Shown piece after piece: positions 13,001 to 28,660 of a stretch of DNA of 64,000 nucleotides (positions are counted from its first letter, which is position 1; the number at the start of each line of letters is the position of its first letter). The notes under the pieces were generated by a model. It was not told the DNA's origin. It saw only the letters and a program-made list of their open reading frames with translations, and did no database searches. Made by a program: the position numbers and the translations under genes. Origin of the DNA: Opisthocomus hoazin (Eukaryota; Chordata; Aves; Opisthocomiformes; Opisthocomidae). Where the stretch lies: NCBI RefSeq assembly GCF_030867145.1, contig NC_134454.1:69298308-69362307 (forward strand), written 5' to 3'.

Positions 13001-13439
13001 GAGCTGTTGGAGCCAGAGGAGGCCATAAAAATGATCCGAGGGCTGGAGCACCTCTGGTGTGAGGAAAAGCTGAGATAGATAGGGCTGTTCAGCCTGGAGA
13101 AGAGAAGAGTCTGGGGGGACCTTATTGTGGTCTTGCAGTACCTGAAGGCGGCCTACAAGAAAGACAGTGTGTAGCGATAGGACAAGAGGCAATGGATTCA
13201 AACTGAAAGAAGGTAGACTAGATACAAGGAAGACATTCTTTACTGTGAAGGTGGTGAGGCACTGGAACAGACTGCCCAGAGAAGCTGTGACTGCCCCCTC
13301 CCTGGAAGTGTTCCAGGCCAGGCTGGATGGGGCTCTGAGCAACCTGGTCTGGTGGAAGGTGTCCCTGCTCATGGCAGGAGGTTGGAGCTAGGTGGTTTTT
13401 AAGGTGCCTTCCAACCCAAATCATTCTATGATTCTATGA
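10030..13439 (+). mobile_element. CR1 LINE, 5'-truncated, ORF2 broken, split by a solo LTR
   Basis: Pieces of CR1 ORF2 occur in order. The endonuclease runs from about 10226 to 11000 (GYDLTGITEMWWDGS, GVYNRPPDQ, VLMGDFNHPS, LDLVLTNKEGLVG). The reverse transcriptase runs from about 11500 to 12838 ([17 protein letters not shown], then [16 protein letters not shown]). The conserved C-terminal region ends at 13391. Frames shift at least five times, and in-frame stops such as TGA at 12836 are present. The reverse-transcriptase catalytic FADD motif reads VSSD, so the element is dead. The 3' end has two ATTCTATG-type octamers at 13423-13439. About 3 kb of CR1 remains; a full element is about 4.5 kb with ORF1. 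The 5' boundary is approximate. Confidence 0.93.
11972..12387 (+). mobile_element. Solo LTR of ERVL type inserted in the CR1 element
   Basis: A block of about 416 bases interrupts the CR1 reverse-transcriptase region. It begins TGTCCTGGGTTCAGCCAGGA and GGGTTAATTTT. It carries GTTTTGTATATTCCCCTTAT, then TTAAACTGCCCTTATCCTGA and a CCCTACCCCAGCGGGGG stretch, as in avian ERVL LTRs. AACAG occurs on both sides (11967-11971 and 12388-12392), a 5-base target-site duplication as expected for ERVL. If the LTR instead ends in the usual ACA at 12391, the right copy is GACAG, with one mismatch. No internal retroviral sequence is left, so this is a recombination product. Confidence 0.85.
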
Positions 13440-16400
13440 CTAAAATACAGTCAGATTAGCAATAGTTTCTCCAGACGTAACTACTCTCTCCTCTGACAGG
13501 TCGCAAAGGATTGTGAAGCACTTTGTGCAAAAGTCACTTTTTTAATAACACATTTTGTATAGGGTGATGTTTTAGAAACAAGTTGCATGTTTTTTATCAC
13601 CCATATATGTTGCTGTGTATTCCAGTGACAGTGCTATTTGTGCGGCTCTTTAGTTTGTCCCATCTTTAAGTAGGACACGCTTCTTTTCCGACAAACTGTT
13701 ATAACTTCGTTTCAGCAGCTGAGGGCACTCCATGACCGGGTAAGTGGGAAACACGGTCGTGCCAACCGCTAACCTGAGGCAGGAGAGCAGGAGTTTTCAT
13801 GGCGGAAAGCAAGCCGTGAGGGTGGCCAGGTGAAAGGCCAGCTCTGCCTGTCAAACCAGCATGAGCCCAGTACGGACTGCAGGGCTACCGGCGCGTGTGA
13901 CTGTGCGAGCGTAGTGAATCGGCTCAGACTGGCATACTGGTGGTGGAAAAGCGTATTAGTGGCACTGTAGGAAGGAGGTTCAGTTGTGAGACAGTCCAGA
14001 GGCCAGGAAGGTGTCACTGATACTGGTTTCACATAAAGACTTTGTTGCCCTGGCAAAATCACAGCCATGAACACAGTGCCAAGGCTCTGTAATATGCAAG
14101 GAGTTCTAGTTCCAGGACTTAATGCACTTCTTTCTGGAAATTTAAGCCTTCAGACAACTCTTTTTCCCAATGCTAGGGTAAGAACAAGCAGTTGCTGCCA
14201 AGACCTTCTTCCCATAAGCCTGTAATTAGGCCACTTATGACTCTGTCAAATTCCCATTCCTCATCTGACCCAGGGATTTATGCACACCCAGGCTTCCCAG
14301 ATCCTTAATAATCAGGCTTTTATGAAAAAGCTGTACACTTGTATCAAAATGAAGCTTTAGGGATAAGGGATTACTTTTTTTTCTGGAGCCAGAGACAGAA
14401 GGCACATCTGAAGCCTGAGTTCAGGCTACATTTGCCCTCTTTCTTGGCAGGGTCACTGCAGTGCTGCATACCGATCCAGCTACAAAGCTGCTGCTATCTT
14501 AGCTAGCTTGCAAAAGAGCTTCTTGTGCAGGCTGCAGGTACACTTGAGCACTCTGCTGATGTAACTTGGAAGAAAAAGTGGGAGATTACAGGGCACTGGT
14601 TGGGATGGTTTTCCTCTTGCAAGACATGAAACGGTCACTTTCAAGCCTTTACATTCATGTTACTTTACCTAAGAGAACAGTTTTGGAAGGAAAAAGTTAA
14701 CTATATTAATCTCAAAATATCCAGTAGCTCTCCACAGAAGCTAAGAAATGTAAGTAAAGTAAGTGTAAAAAATGTAAGTGCCAGCACATAAGATCTTAGA
14801 GGCCTCAAGTTTGAACTTAGTACCTACAGCTAAAGTTACCTGATGAGTTGTGCATCTTTGGACTTAGAAGACAGGGCAGAACTTGCAAGAGAGTGGAAAG
14901 ACTGGAGAAGAGGAAAGATGCAGCAGCAGTTTCAGAGGCAGAAAGGGCAGAAACACAATTCATCATTGACTTTAAGAATGCTGTCAAAAATTCTTATTCT
15001 TGCAACTGCTTTTCCTTCGTAAAACCTCGCAATGAATAGTAGGATAAAACTGACACCTTGAGGTAAGTGTTAGGTAAATGCTACCTGTGCCAAAGTGGGA
15101 GAAGCAATCTTAGAGTAACTGAACAGGCTGCACGGGGCAGTCCAGCAGCCTCACGGCCTTTTGCACCTCAGAGGGAACACAGCTTAAGGACCTTGCTTCC
15201 GGAAAGTATGTGAGAAAAAATAGTCCTAGCCTTTCTCAGCAGAACACTTTGTATATTCAACTTTAAGCACGTGCTTGTGTCCTCTTAAAGTCAAGCTTAA
15301 CAATCTCCCCTAAACTTTTACCAGACAAAGCCTGTTTTTTCTCCAGTTTGCTTTTTACTATGCGTAGTACCACTTCTTTCCAGCGGAGGGAAAACGTGCA
15401 CGCCTTATGCTGCTTGTTTTCCCCTTTCCCCCTACGCCTTCCAGCACAGCGGTCCAAAGCAACATACTGGCAGAAATCAAAGCATTAAGAAATCACGTTT
15501 ACATTAAGTAACCTGTTTTGCAGTAACGGATGTGAATTTGGAGAAAGTTAAATTGCATGAGGGAAACAATATTCGCCCAGGAAGCCAATGCTTGTGTGGC
15601 TAAGGGGTGAGTGGGCACAGAACTGAGTGCAGTCTTTGTATCCCAATTTTTCCCTCTTCTTGTTTTTAGCCCTGTCCCTATGTTTAGTCACTAGTAATAC
15701 TAACAGAACTTGACTAGACTTTGCGGAGCGAAGTTGGAAGACACCTGCATGCAGGAGCACGTGTCCAGTAAAAAACCATGGATGCGCAGGAGCAGAGCGT
15801 AGACCATCCAATATGTTTGACACTTGAGCACTGCTACCTTCATAATGCAATACTTACGTAGGGAAACTTAAATATTGTTGTCCTGCACTTCTGCTGTTTT
15901 GGGGGAGGGCGGTTGTCTGATAAAACTTGCAGACTGTTGACACTGTAAAATATTTTGCTGTTATTTTAAGATGTGAAATGAGGGATGTTCAGGAACTGAT
16001 ACCTAAATCGTTTATACCGTTACATGCTCTGAGAGTCATTTGTGTTAAATGAACTAGACCTTTATTTTTACCTGCAATGAAAGAGGGCAAAAGTATCCCT
16101 AGGGTGTGTGGACAAGCAAACCATACTTCAGAAATCTGTAACAAACCAAGGAAGTAATGAACTGCAACATTTTTCTATCTTCAGACTGTGAGAAATGCGA
16201 AACTATTTCAAAACTTTCCTCCCGTACACACACTTCACTCTTCAACGATTGTGTGTACTCCAACATCTAGACCAGAGGTCCTGGACCACCATTGCCTTCA
16301 GGGGTCTTCAAAATCAGTTCATGTGCATTTGGTAGGTTTAAGGAAATGTTTCCGTTTGTGAAAGTCACATTTCTAGGGCTGACTGTTGTCGGAGAGCTCT

Positions 16401-16479
16401 GAGCCGCGTCAGCAGGCACGGGGCTGTCTCACCAGCAGAGTTCGTTGCCCGGTGTGAGGGTGCTGACACAGCGGAGGGC
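13440..16479. other. Proximal upstream region of PLK2, no gene recognised
   Basis: Unique-looking sequence between the CR1 tail and the CpG island. A patch at about 13690-13930 has more CpG sites than its surroundings and may be regulatory. Open frames are short and unconvincing. Enhancers are plausible here but cannot be called from the sequence alone. Confidence 0.5.
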
Positions 16480-17039
16480 AGCCAGGCTCCTCGGCACCGC
16501 GGCACGCACCCCAGTGACTTGCGCTGCCCAGGAAAGCGCTCGGCCCCCAGCTCCGCGCTGAGACGAAAGCCGGGCACCGTCTCTGCGCTGTGGCGGAGCT
16601 GCTCAGGCGCAGGTGGGCAACACCCCGTCCTCCCCTCCGGCGCAGCCGCGGACACTCGCCAGGCGGCTGGCGGGCTGCGCCGCCGGCGGCCCACCGGAGC
16701 CTCCCGCCGCCCCACCGGCAGCGGCAGTCGGGCCCGCAGAAAACGCCCGGTGCCGCCGCTCCGCTCGTCGAGCTCCCGCCCGGGGCCGGCGCCGGGCAGA
16801 CCAGCCACCGCCGCTGCAGGCGGCCCCACAGCTGCGCGGCCCGGCTGCCCCAGGGAGCGAGCGCGCGCCGACCACCGGCCCGCCGACCCGCCCCGCTCCA
16901 ACGGCCGCCCACCGCCGGGCAGCGCGGCCCAGCGCACCCCCGCGCCCCTCGGGCCGCCCCAGGGCCGGGCCAAGCCGGGCGGGCGGAGCGGGGCCTCGCC
17001 AGGGGCCGGCCCGCAGCGCCGGGGCGGAGCCGCCGCCCG

Positions 17040-17049
17040 CCATATAAGC
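17040..17049 (+). promoter_or_regulatory. PLK2 TATA box inside a CArG-like sequence
   Basis: The sequence is CCATATAAGC. It holds TATAA at 17043-17047 and differs by one base from the serum response factor consensus CC(A/T)6GG. With a TATA at this place, transcription should start about 30 bases downstream, near 17070-17075. That gives a 5' UTR of about 130 bases without any ATG. Binding by serum response factor is inference only. Confidence 0.6.
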
Positions 17050-17116
17050 GAGGAGCCGGGGCACTGCTCGGTGTCGGGAGCGCGTTGGGAGCGGGGCGGC
17101 GGGGCAACACCGGGCG

Positions 17117-17118
17117 GG

Positions 17119-17182
<64 letters not shown>
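17117..17182 (+). repeat. (GGCA)16 tetranucleotide microsatellite in the PLK2 5' UTR
   Basis: Sixteen uninterrupted GGCA units run from 17117 to 17180, followed by GG, and end 22 bases before the PLK2 start codon. Read on the other strand the motif is CCTG. The tract makes up about half of the predicted 5' UTR. A perfect tract this long is expected to vary in length between individuals. Confidence 0.97.
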
Positions 17183-17183
<1 letters not shown>

Positions 17184-17204
17184 CGGAGCCGGCGAGGCGC
17201 GGTG

Positions 17205-22618
<5,414 letters not shown>

Positions 22619-23190
22619 AGGGACTGACCCCGTTAAACCAAATGGACCCTCTTGTTCACTGTGAAATCTACAGTGGAGGTGGTGGAGCAACTAGTATGTT
22701 GATGGTGGATGTGTGGTGGTACGAAAACTTGACTGACCTAGTGTGCTGGGCACACATCTGTTAGATGGAAGCCTAAAACTACTGTTGGACTAATGGTGTG
22801 ACAAGGAGCTCTTCGGACCGTAGTTTTGCTTGCTTCATGTGTGTGTTAAAGATACTTTTGACTTGAGCTCTGAGCAGAGTGTGACTGCTTGCTCTTTAAG
22901 AGTGCATTTCTGATGGAGTTAAACTGTGAATATGCATCTGGAAAGGGAGGGAAGGGAGAGCTCTGTTGTTGGGGATTACTTGTAATAAGCAGCTTCTGGC
23001 TGCTTAACTGTGAACTATGGCCATACTCTTTTTTTTTTCTTATTTTTCATAAATACCCACACTTGTGGCTGGCAAAGTGCATTCCTTGTTAATAATTTTT
23101 TTTATTTATTACAGCCTAAAGTGAAGTATTTATTATACAATGTGTTTTTTTGGACCTTGGCATTTTAAAAATAAATCTGTTGCCGATAAA
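22619..23190 (+). other. PLK2: PLK2 3' untranslated region
   Basis: Runs from the TGA to a poly(A) signal AATAAA at 23170-23175, so the cleavage site is probably near 23190. It contains the AU-rich nonamer TTATTTATT at 23102-23110 and another ATTTA at 23128-23132. Both are typical of short-lived immediate-early mRNAs. A second AATAAA at 23765-23770 could give a longer form. Confidence 0.75.
23170..23175 (+). terminator. PLK2 polyadenylation signal AATAAA
   Basis: The first canonical AATAAA after the stop codon, about 550 bases downstream. A TG/T-rich stretch follows at 23178-23230. Confidence 0.7.
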
Positions 23191-26100
23191 GAGAATAGAA
23201 AACTGAAGCATTATTACCTGTTTTTTTGCAGTACAACTTAACATGTTTAGCTTGCACTCTTGTAGGTCTGCTTTCCTTATGCCATGTTTAAGTCTGCTAC
23301 AGGTCAAGATATGAATGCCAGGCTCAAACACTGAGCAGTTTATCTGTGTCAATGCATACTTATGAGCACCACTATACTGCTGCTAATTATAGCAGCAACC
23401 CTAAAGCAACTGCTGAAGGAGCTTGTAGAGTAATGATGTAGGCTTTGACCCTTGGTTACTGTCCTAGGGTCTAAAAATGAAAGTATGGGTATTTTCAAGG
23501 TACTCCATCCCAGAATTAGTATTGATGTTTTACACTGAGTGAAAAGAACTCCTTACTTCTGGATGATACTCAGTGTATAGTAGCTATGATAGTGAGCTGT
23601 ATAACCTTCCTCCTCTTACTTGCTGTGGAATCATTGCTCTTAGTCACCAAGGGACTGAAGTATCCTGATACCTCACAGGCAGAATGAACTGTCCATACCT
23701 GTCACTGCCCCTCTGTTACGCTTTATTGTGTGTGTCCTTCTGCCCTTGGTTAAATGATACCCTAAATAAAGTAAAATCAAAATGGTGAGAAGATTAAAGG
23801 CTGACTTAGTCCAGCTTTGGGTTTATTCTACCAAGTTGATAACATTAGAGAAGCACAAGTGTTATTAAGAGTAGATACTATATAGGGTATGCTGTAAGTT
23901 CTCTAGGAAGTAGCTCAAAACAGCAGAGGACAGTCTAGGGATGACCTGCTGCTTAGTGCAATGCCACTGCTAGTAACTGTAGATTTACTAGAGCAATTGC
24001 TTTTCTGAACTGAAGGCAATGTCATTTGTCAGTTAAGCTCAGCAAATAGGATTATTTAGAACTCATGACTCAGCACAGGTGGGAACATCTACTTATGGGT
24101 TGGGCTTATTTCTCCCTAGATATTAGATAGCACCTGGACCTATGTAAACACATAGCGGTCTTAAGCAACTGTTCAACTGTTCTGATGCAGCAGAAAGCAG
24201 TAGTTCAACTGCTTATTTGGATTAATTTTTGTATAACTGAATGAAGTCTGTTCTGAAAGACAGACCTCAGTTATCAGTGTTCCAATCAAAGCAGCCGAAT
24301 GCAAGGTGAAGGCAGTGTAATAAAGTGCAGGCTAAACAAAGTACAGATGTCAACCCAAAATAGCAAGCAGAGGAAGTATGTCTGGTTTGCTTCATCTTGC
24401 AGCAAGTGTGTATAAGTGTGATTGTTTTGCTTGTATTGAATACCAAGCATTAGGTAAAATTTATTTACTTCTCAAGTCTAGACAAGAAGACCTAATTGAC
24501 TTCTTCAGATGGATTCATTAATGTAACTCTAGGCAGTTCAGTGAAGTTAAATATATGCTTGCTATAGTGAGAAGAATTCAGCTTCCCAGCTGTCTACTTT
24601 CTTCAAGGGATAATGATTGATTTTATTCCTGGGAGGCCACGAGTGACTTTATTCTGCTGCACAAATACAGCCACTGTTGAGCCCTTTTCTCTTACAAAGT
24701 AAGATCTCACTTCATGACACCAATAAGCATACAGTTTGTGTGTATTTGAAACACAAAAATTACTCGAGCTAAAGTACTTCTTCAAATGGAAAAACAGTTC
24801 TTTGACCATCTATGTGCTAGAAAAAGTATGAATCTTTGCTTCAGCTGCGATAATATTTTTGAGTGTCAAAATCATATTTCTATGGCTGAAATTCAGGCTG
24901 GTGTAAGCAAAGAAACTGACCTCAAGAGCAGAATGTTTAAAAGTGCATGTAAAGGCCCCAAATACTATTCTAGGATGCTAGTTGGTTGTGGACAGTTGTA
25001 ATGTGCCTCACTCAAATACAGCGAAGTGAATTAGTTATTTGTATGCAATGTGTATGTGTGGTACCAGGATGCTTGGTGCTTTCTAAATCATTGTTTATCT
25101 TTCTGGTTAGTGCTCTGTATCCTTACCTCACTTTCTGTTTTCATATTGCAAAATAAGAGAGGTGTTTAGATCAGGTTAAGGAGAAATACCCATTTCAGAG
25201 TACGCTACCTTTGCCCTAGTCCCTCAGCCCAAGGAGGGAAAGCTACTGTAAAATTTGCAATTTAAGAACTTGCATCTGGAGCAAAGGTTCTGAAATTCTT
25301 TCCCAGGGTGTATCCTGTCTTAAATAAGGCACTGTAGTGCACTAATTGATCTCCTTTACCCAATCATGTATCATCGCTGTTGTAACTCTGCATATGGGAA
25401 GATTAATACTAGAAAAGTACTTGTCCACTCCTCTATATAACAAATGTCTTACCTCCTCTATGGATTTTGTGCTTGTCAGGCAGTGATCCTAATCTTTCTA
25501 TTGAAAACAAGAGCAAACACAGCATAAGACTGTAGCTTAGGAGCATATGTACTTGGATGAAAATGTGGGGATTAAAGGATCAGGTGAAAGTTGGCACACT
25601 GGTTTCTCAGGTGGGAGTGGTGGACACAGGAAATAACATTGCCAAGAAAAAAATATCTCTTACACTCTTATCAAAACATCTTTTTCTAATCTTAAAATAT
25701 GTTTTTGCAAATAGACATATTTATTTGTACAACACACTGCGCTAACCTGCCAGTAGCAAAACAAGTCAAGGAAATGATTCAAATAGGTCATGCTTCAACA
25801 TTAACAATATTACCCAGTGATGCCCCTAGTCATTCAAGTGTTCTAGGGCATTCTGTAATCCATTTAAGCTGTTCTGAAATTATCCCATTTCATTAAATCA
25901 CTACATATACTGTATAGGAGAAAATAAAAATTGAGAGTTTGGGTTATATGCTGCTCTGCAATATTGAACAAACTTTCTGACATTGTCCAAGCTATTTAGG
26001 AAACTAGAAAAAGATTAAATTACTTAAAACTATTTCATTATTTCTGAAAATAGTCAGATTGGAGAATGATCCTTCAGCTACCCGTTAATAGCTGCAAATT

Positions 26101-28469
26101 TCCTGCCTGATTAGATGGATTCTAAACATAAACGTGAATTTAAAAAGAAAAAATTCTAAGTTCTTATAGGTAATTATGAACCCCCAACTAGAATCATGTA
26201 TGGCATAGACCATAGCTTTTTTCTTTTGGTCTGTTTTTATACTCTATACCTTATTAACATGAATAGTGGCAGAGATGTCTTTGGATGAATTGCCACAATG
26301 CTAGACCAATCCATAAAAATTAAGAGGTTAAACTCCATTTAAATATACAGTACTGGAAACAAATATCATGGTTCATCAGTGTCTGGAAATTAGTATAATA
26401 GAATGTAAGGATTTAATCTCTGGGATTTATCTGTGTAAATTAGCTTCAGTATGTAAATGAAACTGATTTGAAAGATTCTGTCTACTGACACAGAATTAGG
26501 ATAAGCTTGAAACTTGCTTTTTTTTTTTTCTCTCTACTGTGAAATCATGGGGAAAACAACATTTTACACTGCCCATATCATGTAGATGTGATCTGCACAG
26601 GAGTGAGCTGTTGTCGTGATTTACTGCTCTTTCGTACTTACTATTTGAAGACAAGCCTTAAACTGTCATAATGGGAACATAAAAGATGTAACATAATCAA
26701 CAGTACCTTACACAGAGGCATTATTGGTACGAAACTGACCCAGGTAAGGAGTTACTAAACACTTTTTCTTCAGAGGCTGAAAAGCAGTAAGGTACTTTAC
26801 AGTTGCCTCCATGAAGGAGGCTGCTTTCTTTTGTAGCAGGCCAGAAACGAAGATTACTCCATGCTTTGCTTCCCTTACTTATCTTGAATGATCATGAAAA
26901 TGACTGCTTATTTTCCATTGATAACTTTGAAAGTCAGATAAGGACAGCGTGGAACAAGTATGCTCTGTGAATGAGTGGGTGGGTGGGTGCCTCTCTATAC
27001 CCTGAGAATCTGAGGCAGAGGCCAACAAAAGAACCTGGAGGGAACCGGTAGTCAGCCCAGAGCCCTAAACATGCACGATACTCCCTTCCTCCTTACCAGC
27101 CCTTCCCAATGACTTCAGCATGACTTCCGTGGTCTTCCTACCAGAGAACAATCCCGATCTCTCTACTGACCTGTTAGACTAAGTCCAGAGAAATACTTGT
27201 ATTCTGACTGTGGATATTGAATGTATAAATAATGCAGATTAAAATTCTTTTTAATTCAATCACTTTCTTAAAAAAAAAAATAAAGTTAGATACTTGCTCT
27301 ACAACATATTCAGTGCTTTACTACCAGTGTTAGTAGAGGTCTCAGCTAATTCTGTTTCCCTTCCTGGAGATCTCATTTCTACCCTCCCTCTGATTTTCTG
27401 TTCTTTTTTCTCAAGATCCCACCCTGGAGAATAAACCCCAGCTCATTTTAATTATTTACCTGGATTTAAGATCTTTGGGGCTGATAACCTATCACACAGC
27501 TAGGTCTTTCTAGACAAAAATTACTCCAAAAGTGCTATAGGAATTCAAATAACCTGTTTAGATCCTGGTCATCATGGACATCATTCCTGTGGACTATTCT
27601 TCTGAAGGACTCAGCTTACAATATTTCATGTCAAATGACAACCACACCAGCAGTGTCAACAAGAAGAATTAAAGAAGCTTTGGGGAACCTTTTCAATCTT
27701 ACTGCATACTCATGAAGACCTCATCTGCTCACACTCATGTTTCAATCACTGATTTCACAGACACAAGCATTAGAATCAAATTAATAGGTAAAATCTGACA
27801 ATTCACAAATATTCTACACACATGAAATTTTCTGCTCTTACAAGTAGCCTCTGTAATTTATAAGTTGTGGTGACAAGGCTTTTTTTCCTTCTTTATTATA
27901 AAAAAGATGTTGAAAAGTTCAAAGGAGGTTTATGGGTTTGAACTGGCATTCACTGGAGGGGAAAAAGAGACAGGGCTTTTGTAGTGGGATTCTGGCTCCA
28001 GTGGATGAAGACTGCTGGTTCTGATGGGAGGAGATGGGGGAAGTATAGTGTGTTATAAAGTAGGCAGAGGAGGTTAGTCAGTGAGAGTGGAAGAAACAAA
28101 GTAAAGTGATGCCATCAAAGCAAGTTTAATCTTCTAAGGAAAAGCAATTTGCTTATCATCCTCCAGGCCGTCTTCTCATTCCTGCCATCACAGTAAGTCA
28201 TGGATAGCTGCAGTAAAAAATGCATGAGAGGTACAAGAAGTCAATAGAACTGGAAAGGCTGGACTTTTTAGTACAGGGATCCAAGGCAGCTGAGACAAGT
28301 TCATTCTAATTTAAATGCCTTTTATTATATATTATCATAGGCTGCAACAGCTGTTTATGGTGTTTTACATAGAAAGCAAAAAAAAGCTGGCCTGATTTTC
28401 AGAAGCCACAACCTCTGTTAGTACTGAGCGCCTTTGGTAATGAAAGGGGATGGTTTCTGCTTACAGTCA
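23191..28469. other. Non-coding DNA downstream of PLK2, no gene recognised
   Basis: AT-rich with no frame longer than about 80 codons and no recognisable repeat family. Contains a possible distal PLK2 poly(A) signal at 23765 and a short GGGT run near 26975. Confidence 0.6.
23765..23770 (+). terminator. Possible distal PLK2 polyadenylation signal
   Basis: A second AATAAA about 1150 bases after the stop codon. Use of this site would lengthen the 3' UTR. No transcript evidence is available here. Confidence 0.3.
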
Positions 28470-28660
28470 AGGATAGATCTCTCTTCACAGGACACAGGTC
28501 TCCCAGAGGGGTTGTGGAGTCTCCTTCTCTGGAGATATTCAAGACCCGCCTGGACGAGGTCCTGTGCAGCCTGCTGTAGGTGACCCTGCTTCGGCAGGGG
28601 GGTTGGACTAAATGACCCACAGAGGTCCCTTCCAACCCCTAACACTCTGTGATTCTGTGG
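28470..28660 (+). mobile_element. CR1 3' end fragment
   Basis: The last 190 or so bases of a CR1 element. It contains TCTCTGGAGATATTCAAGAC, TGCAGCCTGCTGTAGGTGAC, GGGGGGTTGGACTAAATGAC and CCTTCCAACCCCTAACACTC, ending in an ATTCTGTG-type octamer. Its 3' end matches the 31.2-kb copy rather than the 10-kb and 51-kb copies. Only the end of ORF2 is included. Confidence 0.9.

Noticed and set aside
16590..17204. In-frame open reading upstream of the PLK2 ATG that could extend the N-terminus
   Set aside because: Most of it lies upstream of the TATA box, it has no ATG in the leader, and the MELLRTI start matches PLK2 orthologues.
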